DNA of 41,763 bases from contig NZ_QLTA01000045.1 of NCBI RefSeq assembly GCF_003269065.1, positions 1-41,763 of the forward strand, written 5' to 3'. Both the position numbers and the translations under genes were made by a program. The first letter of the stretch is position 1. The number at the start of each line of letters is the position of its first letter. Of this stretch, positions 20,122 to 31,037 are shown piece by piece. The notes beneath the pieces were generated by a model, which was not told the DNA's origin, did no database searches, and saw nothing but the letters and a program-made list of their open reading frames with translations. Source of the stretch: Paracidovorax anthurii. GTDB taxonomy: Bacteria; Pseudomonadota; Gammaproteobacteria; Burkholderiales; Burkholderiaceae_C.

Positions 20122-20862
20122 TCAGGCGCCACGCTGCCAGCTTCCGTCGATCCGCAATTCATGGGGATGAAAACGTGACTTGTAGTTCATCTTCGGGCTC
20201 TGCGCGATCCAGTACCCCAGATAGACGTGCGGCAGGTTCAGGGTTCGGGCCTGTTCTATCTGCCACAGCACGTTGTAGGTGCCATAGCTGCACCCCGGCT
20301 CGGGTTCGTAGAAGGTATAGACGGCCGACAGGCCATCGTCCAGCACGTCGAGGATGGACACCATGCGCAGGGTTCCGGCTTCTCCGTCCGCGGTGGCGGG
20401 GTCGCGAAACTCCACCAGCCGCGAATTGACACGGCTTTGCAGCAGGAACTGGGTGTATTGGTCGATGCTGTCCTGGTCCATGCCGCCGCCAGCGTGGCGT
20501 GCCCGCTGATAGCGCAGGTAGAGCTGGTAATGCTCGGGTTCGTAGCAGAGCCTCAGCACGTGCGCCTGGAGGTGGGCGTGCTGTTTCCAGGCGCGGCGCT
20601 GGCTGCGATCCGGCTCGAAGGCGTGTGCCAGCACCCGCAAGGGGGTACAGGCCTGGCAGCCGTCGCAGTAGGGGCGATAGGTGAACATCCCGCTGCGGCG
20701 GAAGCCGCGTGCCACCAGATCGGAGTACACGTCGTTCTGGATGAGGTGGCTGGGTGTGGCGACCTGCGAGCGGGCCTGCCGTTCGGGCAGATAACTGCAC
20801 GGATACGGCGCCGTCGCATAGAACTGCAGGGTGTGCAGGGGGAGGTCGTTGAGTTGCGTCAT
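20122..20862 (-). CDS. bpt: Aspartate/glutamate leucyltransferase (N-degron pathway)
   Basis: The 246-residue product transfers leucine from Leu-tRNA to proteins with N-terminal Asp or Glu, creating a ClpS/ClpAP degradation signal. The N-terminal cysteine cluster block [16 protein letters not shown] and the C-terminal [18 protein letters not shown] are characteristic of the family. The start is an ATG that overlaps the aat stop by 4 bp (ATGA), so the two are translationally coupled. Homologues are sometimes annotated as arginyltransferase; the bacterial enzyme uses leucine. Confidence 0.94.
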   Translation of the reverse strand: MTQLNDLPLHTLQFYATAPYPCSYLPERQARSQVATPSHLIQNDVYSDLVARGFRRSGMFTYRPYCDGCQACTPLRVLAHAFEPDRSQRRAWKQHAHLQAHVLRLCYEPEHYQLYLRYQRARHAGGGMDQDSIDQYTQFLLQSRVNSRLVEFRDPATADGEAGTLRMVSILDVLDDGLSAVYTFYEPEPGCSYGTYNVLWQIEQARTLNLPHVYLGYWIAQSPKMNYKSRFHPHELRIDGSWQRGA

Positions 20863-21605
20863 GGCGGGGAGGGCAGCAACGCGTCCCAGTATACGGACTC
20901 GAAATGCCATTCCACGGGGGGGTGTCGGGTGGCGCCGTCGAGATGTTCGAGAAACGCGCGCCGTTCGATCTCGCCCGCACCCAGGGATGCCAGGTGGGCG
21001 GTGTTCTGCTGGCAGTCGATCCACCGCACGCCCTGCGATCGGCAGAGGCATACCAGGGCCGCCAGTGCGATCTTGGAGGCATCGGTGGCATGGGCGAACA
21101 TGGATTCTCCGAAAACCGCTTTTCCGATGCCGATCGCATACAAGCCTCCCACGAGGCGCCCGTCTTTCCAGGTTTCGATGCTGTGGGCGTGGCCGGCTGC
21201 GTGGAATGCGCAGTAGGCGTCGATCATCGCCGGAACGATCCAGGTGCCGCCCTGGCCCTGGCGGGGGGTGTTGGCACAGGCGTGGATGACCGCGGCGAAG
21301 TCGTGGTCCACGCGGATTTCGCAGCCCGGCGTGCTGCGGAATGCCTGCAGCGTGCGGCGCAGCGAGCGGTGAAGTCGAAAGTGTTCCACGGGCAGCACCA
21401 TGCGGGGGGCGGGGCTCCACCAGAGGATGGGCTGGCTGGGACTGAACCAGGGGAAGATGCCGCTGGCGTAGGCCCGGCGGAGATGGTCCACGTCCAGCGT
21501 TCCGCCGGCGGCCAGCAAGCCGGGCGCGGGGTCGTCCGGTCCCCAGGCGGCTTCGGCGGGCGGGAAGGGGTCTTCGGGATCGAGCCAGGCGAGCGGAGCG
21601 GGCAT
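20859..21605 (-). CDS. aat: Leucyl/phenylalanyl-tRNA-protein transferase
   Basis: The 248-residue product adds leucine or phenylalanine to proteins with N-terminal Lys or Arg. Family blocks seen are [38 protein letters not shown], and [25 protein letters not shown]. It forms an operon with bpt, so both branches of bacterial N-end tagging are encoded together. The gene starts 165 bp from the tRNA-Asn terminator; that stretch has no other gene. Confidence 0.95.
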   Translation of the reverse strand: MPAPLAWLDPEDPFPPAEAAWGPDDPAPGLLAAGGTLDVDHLRRAYASGIFPWFSPSQPILWWSPAPRMVLPVEHFRLHRSLRRTLQAFRSTPGCEIRVDHDFAAVIHACANTPRQGQGGTWIVPAMIDAYCAFHAAGHAHSIETWKDGRLVGGLYAIGIGKAVFGESMFAHATDASKIALAALVCLCRSQGVRWIDCQQNTAHLASLGAGEIERRAFLEHLDGATRHPPVEWHFESVYWDALLPSPP

Positions 21606-21770
21606 GGGGCTTGGCGATTGCGGCGGGATGGGTGGCCGGAGGCCATGGTGGGCGCCATGGCTCGCCGGGTGGTGCGATATACCGATCCTAATGCGCCTAA
21701 CCGCCCGTCAGTGCGGTTTGCTCGGGCCCAGGCAAAGCCGTGCAGCGCTTTTTGATGCCAGGGCACGGCG

Positions 21771-21806
21771 AAAAACAAAAAGGCCACCTTTTTAGGGGTG
21801 GCCTTT
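21771..21806 (-). terminator. Terminator after the second tRNA-Asn
   Basis: On the minus strand: AAAGGCCACC, loop CCTAAAAA, GGTGGCCTTT, then TTGTTTTT. Stem of 10 bp. It separates the tRNA unit from the downstream aat-bpt operon. Confidence 0.88.
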
Positions 21807-21815
21807 ACAGATATC

Positions 21816-21891
21816 TGGCTCCTCGACCTGGGCTCGAACCAGGGACCTACGGATTAACAGTCCGGCGCTCTACCGACTGAGCTATCGAGGA
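21816..21891 (-). tRNA. tRNA-Asn (GTT), second copy
   Basis: 76 bases including an encoded CCA. The acceptor stem TCCTCGA pairs with TCGAGGA, the anticodon loop is CTGTTAA with anticodon GTT, and the T arm has GGTTCGAACC. Identical in sequence to the copy at 21940-22015. Confidence 0.97.
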
Positions 21892-21902
21892 ATATCTTTC
21901 GC

Positions 21903-21931
21903 AAAAAAGCCTTGTTCGATTGCAAGGCTTT
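21903..21931 (-). terminator. Terminator between the two tRNA-Asn genes
   Basis: On the minus strand: AAAGCCTTG, 8-base loop, CAAGGCTTT, extended by further T (complement of the A-run 21903-21908). It lies in the 48-bp spacer between the tRNA genes. Confidence 0.82.
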
Positions 21932-21939
21932 GAAATTCT

Positions 21940-22015
21940 TGGCTCCTCGACCTGGGCTCGAACCAGGGACCTACGGATTAACAGTCCGGCGCTCTACCGA
22001 CTGAGCTATCGAGGA
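21940..22015 (-). tRNA. tRNA-Asn (GTT), first copy
   Basis: 76 bases with encoded CCA, same stems and anticodon GTT as the downstream copy. It is promoter-proximal: a perfect TATAAT lies just upstream on the minus strand. Confidence 0.97.
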
Positions 22016-22026
22016 ACAAGACTTAG

Positions 22027-22032
22027 ATTATA
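22027..22032 (-). promoter_or_regulatory. -10 element for the tRNA-Asn unit
   Basis: TATAAT on the minus strand, ending 11 bases before the mature tRNA 5' end, preceded by a T-rich stretch. No consensus -35 at 17 bp. Confidence 0.65.
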
Positions 22033-22086
22033 TACACAAAAAAACAGCTGATCCGGCAATCTGGCATGCGGGCGCTTCCTGGGGGC

Positions 22087-22500
22087 TCATTCGGGGCGGC
22101 ACCACAGCCATGCCAGCACGCCGGCCATGCACAGGGACGAGCCGATCGCCACCCAGCGCGGTGCCGGGCTGACCACCAGGACGATGCCGCTCAGGCCCAT
22201 CAGCGCGGTGGCGCTCCATTTGGCGCGGCGGCTCACGCGGCCGCCGTCGGCCCAGTTGCGCAGCATGGCGCCGAAGACCGGGTGCCGCCAGAGCCAGGCA
22301 TGCAGGCGCGGGGAACTGCGCGCCGCGGCCCAGCCCGCCATGAGGATGAAGACGGTGGTGGGCAGGCCGGGCACGAAGATGCCGATGATGCCAAGCGCCA
22401 GGCTCAGGCCGGCGAACCCCAGTAGCAGCCATCGCACCAGCAGCGGCAGGGGCGCGTGCGCGGGAGGCGGGGGTAAGGGGGCCGGGGGGTGCTCGGGCAT
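22087..22500 (-). CDS. DUF454 (YbaN-like) small inner-membrane protein
   Basis: The product has 137 residues from the ATG at 22500. It has an N-terminal Pro-rich stretch, then hydrophobic segments around 25-60 and 95-133. The family block [20 protein letters not shown] followed by [17 protein letters not shown] is clear. The function of YbaN-like proteins is not established. It is divergent from def with about 100 bp between the starts. Confidence 0.9.
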   Translation of the reverse strand: MPEHPPAPLPPPPAHAPLPLLVRWLLLGFAGLSLALGIIGIFVPGLPTTVFILMAGWAAARSSPRLHAWLWRHPVFGAMLRNWADGGRVSRRAKWSATALMGLSGIVLVVSPAPRWVAIGSSLCMAGVLAWLWCRPE

Positions 22501-22601
22501 GGAAGGGATTGTGCCCGCTGGGGCGCTCGGCGATATGCTGCGCATCCCCACGTTCCGGATTGATTGCTCCATCGGCTTTCCATGACCACACCATTCTGAG
22601 A

Positions 22602-23117
22602 ATGGGCGATGCGCGCCTGCTGCGCGTCGCCGCTCCCGTGACCGGGTTCGATACCCCGGCGCTGCACCAGTTGGTGCAGGATCTCCACGACACCATGCGG
22701 GCCGCGAAGGGTGCCGGACTGGCGGCGCCGCAGATCGGCGTGGATCTGCAGGTGGTGGTTTTTGGTTCGAACGAGCGCAATCCGCGCTATCCCGACCGGC
22801 CGCTGGTGCCCCCGACGGTGCTCGTCAACCCCCGGATCACGCCGATCGGCCAGGACGAGGAGGAGGACTGGGAGGGGTGCCTGTCTGTGCCGGGCTTGCG
22901 CGGCAGGGTGCCGCGCTGGTCGAGCATCCGCTATACCGGCTTCGACGCGCAGGGCGAGCCCATCGACCGCACGGTGGAAGGCTTCCATGCCCGTGTGGTG
23001 CAGCACGAGTGCGACCACCTTCTGGGCACGCTCTATCCGATGCGGATGCGTGATTTCTCGCGCTTCGGCTTCACCGAGGTGCTGTTTCCGGAGATCGCGC
23101 CGGACGAGGACGATTGA
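22602..23117 (+). CDS. def: Peptide deformylase, with a probable frameshift at the extreme N terminus
   Basis: Removes the formyl group from nascent polypeptides. All three metal-site motifs are present: [18 protein letters not shown] (Cys ligand) and QHECDHLLG (two His and catalytic Glu). In this frame, the family sequence begins upstream of the ATG at 22602: [13 protein letters not shown] is read from 22587, but the only nearby ATG (22582) is in another frame and gives just MTTPF and a stop. One extra C in the ACC at 22585-22587 would join them into a normal [10 protein letters not shown] start. So either a base was lost (in the genome or in the sequence), or translation starts at 22602, giving 171 residues and a slightly short first strand. 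Confidence 0.88.
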   Translation: MGDARLLRVAAPVTGFDTPALHQLVQDLHDTMRAAKGAGLAAPQIGVDLQVVVFGSNERNPRYPDRPLVPPTVLVNPRITPIGQDEEEDWEGCLSVPGLRGRVPRWSSIRYTGFDAQGEPIDRTVEGFHARVVQHECDHLLGTLYPMRMRDFSRFGFTEVLFPEIAPDEDD

Positions 23118-23118
23118 A

Positions 23119-23144
23119 GAGGGTGTTTGGAATCAAACCCCCTC
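23119..23144 (+). other. Hairpin downstream of def
   Basis: GAGGGTGTTTG, loop GAAT, CAAACCCCCTC: an 11-bp stem with one mismatch, two bases after the def stop and abutting the tail of repeat copy E. There is no T-run, so terminator function is doubtful. Confidence 0.5.
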
Positions 23145-23190
23145 CATGTCGCCGTAAATCATGGATTGTTTGCTATTGAAAGAATAGCAA
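23145..23190 (-). repeat. 46-bp dispersed repeat, copy E
   Basis: On the minus strand: TTGCTA, 9 bases, TAGCAA, 14 bases, ACGGCGACATG, then GAG. The arms extend to TTGCTATT/AATAGCAA, 8 bp perfect with a 5-base loop. Lies between the convergent def and glnD genes. Confidence 0.85.
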
Positions 23191-23211
23191 TCGCCGGTCG
23201 GGCACGCAGGC

Positions 23212-25878
23212 TCACCCGGAGAGCGCTTCCAGCAGCTCGGTTTCGATCTGGATCTGCCGCGCGTTGTGCTGCAGCTCCGGTCCCTGGAGGAGGAAGGTGT
23301 CTTCCACGCGCTCGCCCAGGGTGCTGACCTTGGCGAGCTGCACGCTCAGCTGGTGGCGCGAGAGCACGCGCGCCACCAGGTAGAGCAGGCCCGCGCGGTC
23401 GCTGGCGGAGATGTGCAGGATCCAGCGCTGGGCCTTCTCGTCCGGGCGCAGGGCAACGCGCGGGGTGATCGGAAAGCTCTTGACCCGGCGCGACACGCGC
23501 TTGCGGCCCGGCTCCGGCAGCGGGCCGCCTTCCTCGATGGCGCGCATGAGATCGTTCTCGACCATGTGCGTGAGTTCGCGGTAGTGCCCGGCCTGCTCCG
23601 GCGCCACGATCTGGAAGGTGTCGAGCGCGTGGCCGTTGCGGGTGGTGTGCACGCGCGCGTCGAGGATGCTGAAGCCCGCGCGGTCGAAGTAGCCGCAGAT
23701 GCGCGCGAAGAGGTCGGGCTGGTCGGGCGCGTAGACGGCCACCTGCAGCCCCTCGCCGACGACCGACTGGCGCGCCCGCACGACGCAGCGGCCGGCGCCG
23801 ACGTGGCGTGCCAGGTGCCGCGCGTGCCAGGCGATGTCGGAGGCCTCGTGCCGCATGAAGTAGCCGACGTCGAGCGTGTCCCAGAGCTTCTTGTGGGCCT
23901 CGAACGGCTGGGCGCTGAGGGCGAGCAGCACCAGGGCCTCGCGCTTGCGGGCCTCGACCTCGGCGGCGGCGTCGGGCGCCCGTCCGCCCAGGGCGCGCAG
24001 GGTGGCGCGGTAGAGGTCTTCCAGCAGCTTGCCCTTCCAGGCGTTCCAGACCTTGGGGCTGGTGCCGCGGATGTCGGCCACGGTGAGCAGGTAGAGCGCG
24101 GTGAGCTTGCGTTCGCTGCCCACGCGCTGCGCGAAGGCCTCGATGACGTCGGGGTCGGAGAGGTCCTGCTTCTGCGCCACCTGGCTCATCGCGAGGTGCT
24201 CGGCCACGAGGAATTCGACCAGCGCCGCATCGCCCTGCGCCACGCCGTGCTGGCGGCAGAAGTGGCGGACTTCCTCGGCGCCGATCTGCGAGTGGTCGCC
24301 GCCGCGGCCCTTGCCGATGTCGTGGAAGAGGGCAGCGAGGTAGAGCAGCCAGGGCTTGTCCCAGCCGCCGGCCAGTTGCGAGCAGAACGGGTATTCGTGC
24401 GCGTGCTCGGGCATGAAGAAGCGGCGCACGTTGCGCAGCACCATGAGGATGTGCTGGTCCACGGTGTAGACGTGGAAGAGGTCGTGCTGCATCTGCCCGA
24501 CGATGCGCCGGAAGGGCCAGAGATAGCGCCCGAGCACCGAGGTCTGGTTCATGAGCCGCATGGCGTGGGTGATGCCCACGGGCTGCTGCAGGATGCGCAG
24601 GAACTGCTGGCGGTTGACCGGGTCGCGGCGGAAGGCGCCGTCCATGACGCCCCGGGCGTTGTAGAGCGCGCGCAGCGTGCGCACCGACAGGTCCTTCAGG
24701 CCCTCTTCGGTTTCGTAGAGCAGGAAGGTTTCGAGGATGGCGTGGGGGTTCTGGCGGTAGAGGTCGTCGCTCGCCACCTCGATGAGCCCGGATTTGTCGA
24801 AGAAGCGCTCGTTGATCGGCCGCAGCTCGTGGGAGGGGGGCGAGAGGTGCTCCTCGATGTTGAGCAGCAGGATCTGGCTGAGCTGCGACACCGCCTTGGC
24901 TGCCCAGTAGTAGCGGCGCATGAGGGTTTCGCTGGCGCGCAGGCGCAGGCGCTTGCCCTCGGCGGATTGCGAGCGGTAGCCGAAGGACTCGGCCACGGCG
25001 GTCTGCAGGTCGAAGACGAGGCGGTCTTCATGGCGCCCGGCAACGGCGTGCAGGCGCGCGCGGATGAGAAAGAGCAGGGCTTCGTTGCGCTCGATCTGCC
25101 GCACCTCGAACGCGGTGGCCAGGCCGTGCGCGGCGAGCTCCTTCCAGTTGCGCCCGAGGCCGGCGGCGCGGGCCACCCAGAGCACCGTGTGCAGGTCGCG
25201 CAGGCCGCCGGGCGACTCCTTGCAATTGGGCTCCAGGGCGTAGGGGGTGTTCTCGTACTTGGTGTGGCGCTGGCGCATCTCCAGCGTCTTGGCGACCAGG
25301 AAGGCCTCGGGGTCCATCTGCGCGTCGTAGCTTTGCTGGAATTGCGCGAACAGCGCGGCGCTGCCGACGATGCGGCGGGCCTCCAGCAGCGAGGTCTGCA
25401 CGGTGATGTCGGCCGCCGACTCGGTGAGGCATTCGTCCACGGTGCGCACGCTGGAGCCGATCTCCAGCCCGGCGTCCCAGCAGCTGCCGATGAAGGCTTC
25501 GATGGCCGGGCGCAGGGGGCCGTCGCACGCGGTTTCGCCGCCACCTTCGCTTCCACCCGGCAGCAGCAGCAGCACATCCACGTCCGAGGCGGGGAAGAGC
25601 TGGGCGCGCCCGTAGCCGCCCACGGCGACCAGGGCCAGCGTGTCGGGCAGGCCGGCCCGGTGCCAGAGGTGGCGCAGCAGCCGGTCCGCCAGCGCCGAGA
25701 GCTTGCCCAGCAGGGTGCGCACGCCCCGCGTGGACGCGCCCGTGGACCGCAGCGTGGCCAGCAGTGCCGCCTTGTCCTGGCGGTAGGCGTCGCGCAGCGG
25801 CTGGAGGTCCGAGAGGGAGGGGGGCGGCATGGCGGACGATGGGGTGGGCGAGGGGGGCGAAGGCCGGTGCATGCTCAT
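23212..25878 (-). CDS. glnD: [Protein-PII] uridylyltransferase/uridylyl-removing enzyme
   Basis: Senses glutamine and adds UMP to, or removes it from, PII at Tyr51. The 888 residues (start at 25878; internal ATGs at codons 3 and 17 are also possible) contain the nucleotidyltransferase core [19 protein letters not shown] (87-105), a GlnD-specific helical region with GGLRDLHT, the HD hydrolase motif [16 protein letters not shown] (about 515-530), and two C-terminal ACT domains (from about residue 700 and from about 815). All parts look intact. It lies 61 bp downstream of map on the same strand, a conserved pairing. Its substrate GlnB is encoded at 7488-7826. Confidence 0.96.
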   Translation of the reverse strand: MSMHRPSPPSPTPSSAMPPPSLSDLQPLRDAYRQDKAALLATLRSTGASTRGVRTLLGKLSALADRLLRHLWHRAGLPDTLALVAVGGYGRAQLFPASDVDVLLLLPGGSEGGGETACDGPLRPAIEAFIGSCWDAGLEIGSSVRTVDECLTESAADITVQTSLLEARRIVGSAALFAQFQQSYDAQMDPEAFLVAKTLEMRQRHTKYENTPYALEPNCKESPGGLRDLHTVLWVARAAGLGRNWKELAAHGLATAFEVRQIERNEALLFLIRARLHAVAGRHEDRLVFDLQTAVAESFGYRSQSAEGKRLRLRASETLMRRYYWAAKAVSQLSQILLLNIEEHLSPPSHELRPINERFFDKSGLIEVASDDLYRQNPHAILETFLLYETEEGLKDLSVRTLRALYNARGVMDGAFRRDPVNRQQFLRILQQPVGITHAMRLMNQTSVLGRYLWPFRRIVGQMQHDLFHVYTVDQHILMVLRNVRRFFMPEHAHEYPFCSQLAGGWDKPWLLYLAALFHDIGKGRGGDHSQIGAEEVRHFCRQHGVAQGDAALVEFLVAEHLAMSQVAQKQDLSDPDVIEAFAQRVGSERKLTALYLLTVADIRGTSPKVWNAWKGKLLEDLYRATLRALGGRAPDAAAEVEARKREALVLLALSAQPFEAHKKLWDTLDVGYFMRHEASDIAWHARHLARHVGAGRCVVRARQSVVGEGLQVAVYAPDQPDLFARICGYFDRAGFSILDARVHTTRNGHALDTFQIVAPEQAGHYRELTHMVENDLMRAIEEGGPLPEPGRKRVSRRVKSFPITPRVALRPDEKAQRWILHISASDRAGLLYLVARVLSRHQLSVQLAKVSTLGERVEDTFLLQGPELQHNARQIQIETELLEALSG

Positions 25879-25939
25879 GGCGCCCCGGCAAGCAAGAACC
25901 GTGCGCCTCGGCGGGGCCCGGGGCCCCGGAGGCCAGCGG

Positions 25940-26755
25940 TCAGGTCCGGGTGGCCGTGACGAAGGGCGGCAGCGGCGGCGAGCCGGCCGAGAGCGTCAGC
26001 ACCTCGTAGCCGGTTTCGGTCACGAGGACGGTGTGCTCCCATTGTGCCGAGAGGCTGTGGTCCTTGGTGACGATGGTCCAGCCGTCGTTGCCGTGTTCCT
26101 TCACCTCGCGGCGGCCCGCGTTCAGCATGGGCTCGATGGTGAAGATCATGCCGGGCACCAGTTCCTCCAGGGTGCCGGGGCGGCCGTAGTGCAGCACCTG
26201 GGGCTCCTCGTGGAACTTCTTGCCGATGCCGTGGCCGCAGAACTCGCGCACCACCGACAGGCCATGGCCTTCGGCGAACGTCTGGATCGCGTGGCCCACG
26301 TCGCCCAGGTGCGCGCCGGGCCGGACCTGCTGGATGCCGATCCACATGGCGTCGAAGGTGAGCTGGCTCAGGCGCTTGGCGGCGATGGACACGTCGCCGA
26401 TGAGGTACATGCGGCTGTTGTCGCCGTACCAGCCGTCCTGGGTGATGACGGTGACATCGACGTTCATGATGTCGCCCTTCTTGAGGGGCTTGTCGTTCGG
26501 GATCCCGTGGCAGACCACGTGGTTGAGCGACGTGCACAGCGACTTGGGGTAGGGCGGGTAGCCGGGGGGCTGGTAGCCGATGGTGGCCGAGATGGTGCCC
26601 TGCTGCGCCATGCACTCGGCGGCCAGCCGGTCGACCTCGTTCGTGGTGAGCCCGGCACGGATGTGGGGTGTGATGTAGTCCAGCACTTCGGAGGCCAGGC
26701 GGCAGGCCTCGCGCATGCCGGCGATTTCCTCTGCGGACTTGATGGTGATGCTCAT
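25940..26755 (-). CDS. map: Type I methionine aminopeptidase
   Basis: Removes the initiator methionine after deformylation. The 271-residue product has the full dinuclear metal site D100, D112, H175, E208 and E240, and the substrate-binding H83 (VCHGIPND). It has a short C-terminal extension of about ten residues. It is divergent from purL and upstream of glnD. Confidence 0.96.
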   Translation of the reverse strand: MSITIKSAEEIAGMREACRLASEVLDYITPHIRAGLTTNEVDRLAAECMAQQGTISATIGYQPPGYPPYPKSLCTSLNHVVCHGIPNDKPLKKGDIMNVDVTVITQDGWYGDNSRMYLIGDVSIAAKRLSQLTFDAMWIGIQQVRPGAHLGDVGHAIQTFAEGHGLSVVREFCGHGIGKKFHEEPQVLHYGRPGTLEELVPGMIFTIEPMLNAGRREVKEHGNDGWTIVTKDHSLSAQWEHTVLVTETGYEVLTLSAGSPPLPPFVTATRT

Positions 26756-26839
26756 GGGGCCGGATTATCCCATCGGGGCCCGCGCGCGCCGGCCCGGGGG
26801 GCGATGGCAGTGGTGCCCGGCCGAAGCCGGCCGGGCCGG

Positions 26840-26845
26840 TAAAAT
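26840..26845 (+). promoter_or_regulatory. Possible -10 element for purL
   Basis: TAAAAT, 115 bp upstream of the purL GTG, in the 205-bp gap divergent from map. No clear -35 box. No purine-repressor palindrome or riboswitch-like structure was noticed in the leader. Confidence 0.4.
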
Positions 26846-26960
26846 GGCGGGCTGCGTCAACTGCGCCGCGCCGCCCGCGCAAGAGAGGCCCCATTCAGCG
26901 GCCTTGCCCGGCGGGCCGCGGCTCCCCTCCGAGATCCATCCCCCGCAACAGGCCGCCAAA

Positions 26961-29900
26961 GTGACCCTGCACCTTACCTCGTTCGAGGGCAGCAATGCCC
27001 TCAGCCCCTTCCGCGTCCAGCAGCTCCTGCCCCGCCTGCAGGCCATCCACGACCGCATCGAGGGGATCTCGGCCCGGTTCGTGCACCTGGTGGCCACGGA
27101 TGCCGAGCCCACGCCCGCCGACCGGGAGCGGCTGGCCGCGCTGCTCACCTACGGCGAGCCCTGCGCCGGCCCCGCGTCCGGCCCGGCGATCGTCGTCACC
27201 CCGCGCATCGGCACGGTGTCTCCCTGGGCCTCCAAGGCCACCGACATCGCGCGCAACTGCGGCCTGCACGTGCGCCGCGTGGAGCGCATCACCGAATACC
27301 GCCTGGGCCTGAAGTCCGGCCTGCTGGGCGGCACGCCCACCCTGACCGACGCGCAGAAGGCCGCCGTGGCCGCGCTGCTGCACGACCGCATGACGGAATC
27401 GGTGCTCTGGGACCGCGCCGGCGCCGCCGACCTGTTCACCGAGCTGCCGGCCGCGCCCATGGAGTTCGTCGATGTGCTGGGCGGGGGCCGCGCGGCGCTG
27501 GAGGACGCCAATACCCGCTGGGGGCTGGCCCTGGCCGACGACGAGATCGACTACCTCGTCAACGCCTTCACGGCGCTGCGGCGCAACCCCACCGACGTCG
27601 AGCTGATGATGTTCGCGCAGGCCAACAGCGAGCACTGCCGGCACAAGATCTTCAATGCGCGCTTCACCATCGATGGCCAGGAGCAGGACAAGAGCCTGTT
27701 CGCCATGATCCGCAACACGCACCAGCTCGCGCCGCAGCACACGGTGGTCGCGTATTCGGACAACGCCTCCATCATGGAAGGCAGCGCGGTGGAGCGTTTC
27801 ATCGCCCCATCGGTCCTGGGTCGCGGAGAACAGGGCGTTCCCAGCTATCAAAAGAGTAGCGCAACGCACCACGTGCTGATGAAGGTGGAGACGCACAACC
27901 ACCCGACGGCGATCTCGCCGTTCCCGGGCGCCTCCACGGGCGCGGGCGGCGAGATCCGCGACGAGGGCGCCACGGGCCGGGGCTCCAAGCCCAAGGCCGG
28001 CATGACGGGCTTCACGGTCTCCAAGCTCTGGGGCGGCTGGAGCGATGAGGCGGGCGGCAAGCCCGGGCATATCGCGAGCCCGCTGCAGATCATGGTCGAG
28101 GGCCCGCTGGGCGGCGCGGCCTTCAACAACGAGTTCGGCCGGCCCAACCTGCTGGGCTACTTCCGCGAGTACGAGCAGGACGTGGCGGGCGTGCGGCGCG
28201 GCTACCACAAGCCCATCATGATCGCGGGCGGCCTGGGCGTGATCGACGCCGGCCTCACGCAGAAGATCGAGTTCCCGGCCGGCACGCTGCTGATCCAGCT
28301 CGGCGGCCCGGGCATGCGCATCGGCATGGGCGGCGGTGCGGCCAGCTCGATGGCCACGGGCGCCAACGCGGCCGAGCTGGACTTCGATTCCGTGCAGCGC
28401 GGCAACCCCGAGATCGAGCGCCGCGCGCAGGAGGTCATCAACCATTGCTGGGCGCAGGGCGCGCACAACCCCATCCTCGCGATCCACGACGTGGGCGCGG
28501 GCGGCCTCTCCAATGCCTTCCCCGAGCTGACCAACGACGCCGGCCGCGGCGCGCGCTTCGACCTGCGCGCGGTGCAGCTGGAGGAATCCGGCCTGGCGCC
28601 CAAGGAGATCTGGTCCAACGAGAGCCAGGAGCGCTATGTGCTGGCGATCGCGCCCGAATCGCTGGACGCGTTCCGCGCGTTCTGTGAGCGCGAGCGCTGC
28701 CCGTTCGCCGTGATCGGCACGGCCACGGGCGAGCGCCAGCTCGTGCTGGAGGACACGGCCGTGGAGCGCGGCGACCAGAAGTTCCCGGTGGACATGCCCA
28801 TGGACGTGCTGCTGGGCAAGCCGCCCAAGATGCACCGCGACGTGAAGACCGTGCGCCGCGAGGCCGCGCCCATCGACCTCACGGGTGTGCCGCTGCAGAA
28901 GGCGGTGATCGACGTGCTCGCGCACCCGACGGTGGCCTCCAAGCGCTTCCTCATCACCATCGGCGACCGCACCGTGGGCGGGCTGTCGCACCGCGACCAG
29001 ATGGTGGGCCCCTGGCAGGTGCCCGTGGCCGACTGCGCGGTGACGCTGGCGGATTACAAGGGCTTCGCCGGCGAGGCGATGAGCATGGGCGAGCGCACGC
29101 CGCTCGCCGCCATCGACGCGCCGGCCTCGGGCCGCATGGCCGTGGCCGAGGCCATCACCAACCTGCTGGCCGCTCCCATCGAGCTGCCGCGCGTGAAGCT
29201 CTCGGCCAACTGGATGGCCGCCTGCGGCGAGGCCGGCGAGGATGCCGACCTCTACGCCACCGTGAAGGCCGTGGGCATGGAGTTGTGCCCGCAGCTGGGC
29301 ATCAGCATCCCGGTGGGCAAGGACAGCCTGTCGATGCGCACGCAGTGGAAGGACGACGCGGGCGCCGCGAAGAAGGTCACCTCGCCCGTGAGCCTGATCG
29401 TGAGCGCCTTCGCCACCCTGGCCGACGTGCGCGGCACGCTCACGCCGCAGCTCGATGCGCAGGAGGACGACACCACGCTGGTGCTGATCGACCTCGGCAA
29501 GGGCCTGTGCCGCATGGGCGGCAGCATCCTCGCGCAGGTGCTCGGGCAGGAAGGCGGCGCGGTGCCGGACCTGGACGATGCGCAGGACCTGGTGAACCTC
29601 GTGAACGCCGTGAATGCCCTGCGCGCGCAGGGCCGCGTGCTGGCCTACCACGACCGCAGCGATGGCGGCCTGCTGGCCGCCGTGGCCGAGATGGCCTTCG
29701 CGGGCCACGTGGGCGTGGCGCTGAACGTGGACCTGCTGGTCACCGAGGGCGACGGCATCAGCGACAGCCGCATGGAAACCGGCGACGCCAAGAACTGGGC
29801 GCAGCAGGTGAGCGCGCGCCGCGAAGAGCTCACGCTCAAGGCCCTCTTCAACGAAGAGCTGGGCGTGGTGCTGCAGGTACGCACCGCCGAGCGCAACGAC

Positions 29901-30983
29901 GTCATGCAGACGCTGCGCGAGCACGGCCTCTCGAAGTTCAGCCACTTCATCGGCAAGACGCGGCCGGCGTCGTCGGCGCTGGACGCGGGCAAGGGCGAGC
30001 TGCAGGTGTGGCGCGACGTGAAGGCGGTGTTCAGCGCATCGCTCTCCGACCTGCACCAGGTCTGGGACGCGGTGAGCTGGAAGATCTGCCAGCAGCGCGA
30101 CAACCCGGCCTGCGCCGATGCCGAGCACGCCGCCGCCGGCGCGCCGGGCGACCCGGGCCTGCACGTGTCCCTCTCGTTCGATCCGGCCGAGGACGTGGCC
30201 GCGCCGTTCCTGAACCTCGCCCGCCCCAAGGTGGCGATCCTGCGCGAGCAGGGCGTCAACTCGCACGTGGAGATGGCCTATGCCTTCACCGAGGCGGGTT
30301 TCGAAGCCTACGACGTGCACATGACCGACCTGCAGGCGGGCCGCGCGCGCCTGGCCGATTTCGCAGGCATCGTGGCCTGCGGCGGCTTCAGCTATGGCGA
30401 CACGCTGGGCGCGGGCATCGGCTGGGCGCGTTCGGTCACGTTCAATCCGCAGCTCGCGGAGCAGTTCCAGGGCTTCTTCGCGCGCCAGGACACGTTCGGC
30501 CTGGGCGTGTGCAACGGCTGCCAGATGTTCGCCGAACTGGCCGACATCATTCCCGGCGCCGAGGCCTGGCCGCGCTTCACCACCAACCAGAGCGAGCGTT
30601 TCGAGGCGCGCCTGTCGCTGGTGGAGGTGCTGGAGTCGCCCAGCCTGTTCCTCCAGGGCATGGCCGGCAGCCGCCTGCCGATCGCGGTGGCCCACGGCGA
30701 GGGCTATGCCAACTTCAAGGCCCGCGGCAATGCGGCGCAGGCCATCGCGGCGATGCGCTACGTGGACCATCAAGGGCGCGCGGCCGAGCAGTATCCGTTC
30801 AACCCCAACGGCAGCCCGGGCGGCCTCACGGCCGTGACCACGGCGGATGGCCGCTTCACGGCCATGATGCCGCACCCCGAGCGGGTGTTCCGCAACGTGC
30901 AGATGAGCTGGACCGGCGGCGACCGCAGCGCGCTCAGCCCCTGGATGCGCATCTGGCGCAACGCGCGCAAGTGGGTGGGGTGA
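26961..30983 (+). CDS. purL: Phosphoribosylformylglycinamidine synthase (single-chain type)
   Basis: Fourth step of purine synthesis: converts FGAR to FGAM using ATP and glutamine. The open frame runs further upstream, but family sequence starts at the GTG at 26961 ([14 protein letters not shown]), giving 1340 residues, normal for the large proteobacterial enzyme. Domains in order: N-terminal domain, linker with [14 protein letters not shown], the first AIRS-like domain with [17 protein letters not shown] and [14 protein letters not shown], the second AIRS-like half, and a C-terminal glutaminase with C1184 (GVCNGCQMF), H1305 and E1307 (PHPE). Residues about 286-301, just before [10 protein letters not shown], are encoded by an eroded copy of the 46-bp repeat (27817-27862). 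It converges with the EAL gene. Confidence 0.96.
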   Translation: MTLHLTSFEGSNALSPFRVQQLLPRLQAIHDRIEGISARFVHLVATDAEPTPADRERLAALLTYGEPCAGPASGPAIVVTPRIGTVSPWASKATDIARNCGLHVRRVERITEYRLGLKSGLLGGTPTLTDAQKAAVAALLHDRMTESVLWDRAGAADLFTELPAAPMEFVDVLGGGRAALEDANTRWGLALADDEIDYLVNAFTALRRNPTDVELMMFAQANSEHCRHKIFNARFTIDGQEQDKSLFAMIRNTHQLAPQHTVVAYSDNASIMEGSAVERFIAPSVLGRGEQGVPSYQKSSATHHVLMKVETHNHPTAISPFPGASTGAGGEIRDEGATGRGSKPKAGMTGFTVSKLWGGWSDEAGGKPGHIASPLQIMVEGPLGGAAFNNEFGRPNLLGYFREYEQDVAGVRRGYHKPIMIAGGLGVIDAGLTQKIEFPAGTLLIQLGGPGMRIGMGGGAASSMATGANAAELDFDSVQRGNPEIERRAQEVINHCWAQGAHNPILAIHDVGAGGLSNAFPELTNDAGRGARFDLRAVQLEESGLAPKEIWSNESQERYVLAIAPESLDAFRAFCERERCPFAVIGTATGERQLVLEDTAVERGDQKFPVDMPMDVLLGKPPKMHRDVKTVRREAAPIDLTGVPLQKAVIDVLAHPTVASKRFLITIGDRTVGGLSHRDQMVGPWQVPVADCAVTLADYKGFAGEAMSMGERTPLAAIDAPASGRMAVAEAITNLLAAPIELPRVKLSANWMAACGEAGEDADLYATVKAVGMELCPQLGISIPVGKDSLSMRTQWKDDAGAAKKVTSPVSLIVSAFATLADVRGTLTPQLDAQEDDTTLVLIDLGKGLCRMGGSILAQVLGQEGGAVPDLDDAQDLVNLVNAVNALRAQGRVLAYHDRSDGGLLAAVAEMAFAGHVGVALNVDLLVTEGDGISDSRMETGDAKNWAQQVSARREELTLKALFNEELGVVLQVRTAERNDVMQTLREHGLSKFSHFIGKTRPASSALDAGKGELQVWRDVKAVFSASLSDLHQVWDAVSWKICQQRDNPACADAEHAAAGAPGDPGLHVSLSFDPAEDVAAPFLNLARPKVAILREQGVNSHVEMAYAFTEAGFEAYDVHMTDLQAGRARLADFAGIVACGGFSYGDTLGAGIGWARSVTFNPQLAEQFQGFFARQDTFGLGVCNGCQMFAELADIIPGAEAWPRFTTNQSERFEARLSLVEVLESPSLFLQGMAGSRLPIAVAHGEGYANFKARGNAAQAIAAMRYVDHQGRAAEQYPFNPNGSPGGLTAVTTADGRFTAMMPHPERVFRNVQMSWTGGDRSALSPWMRIWRNARKWVG
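27817..27862 (-). repeat. Eroded dispersed repeat, copy F, inside purL
   Basis: On the plus strand the hairpin part reads CAGCTA, 9 bases, TAGCGC, so GCTA-N9-TAGC is kept. Fourteen bases to the left, where the tail should be, only GTCGC and one further G match. Read in frame as [12 protein letters not shown], a stretch I do not recognise from other PurL proteins. Confidence 0.45.
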
Positions 30984-31037
30984 CGCGGGTGGGATGAGGC
31001 GGGCGCCGGGCCGGCCTGCCGGCCCCGCCTGGCGGCC

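Noticed and set aside
26895-30875. A 1326-codon open frame antisense to purL
   Set aside because: It mirrors purL codon structure in high-GC DNA, has low-complexity His/Arg/Ala-rich content and no domain. The same holds for long antisense frames over glnD, ilv genes and the 1215-4196 region.
31008-31025. Hairpin GGGCCGGC/GCCGGCCC between purL and the EAL gene as a terminator
   Set aside because: The stem is perfect but the loop has two bases and no T-run follows; GC-rich stems of this kind are common here.
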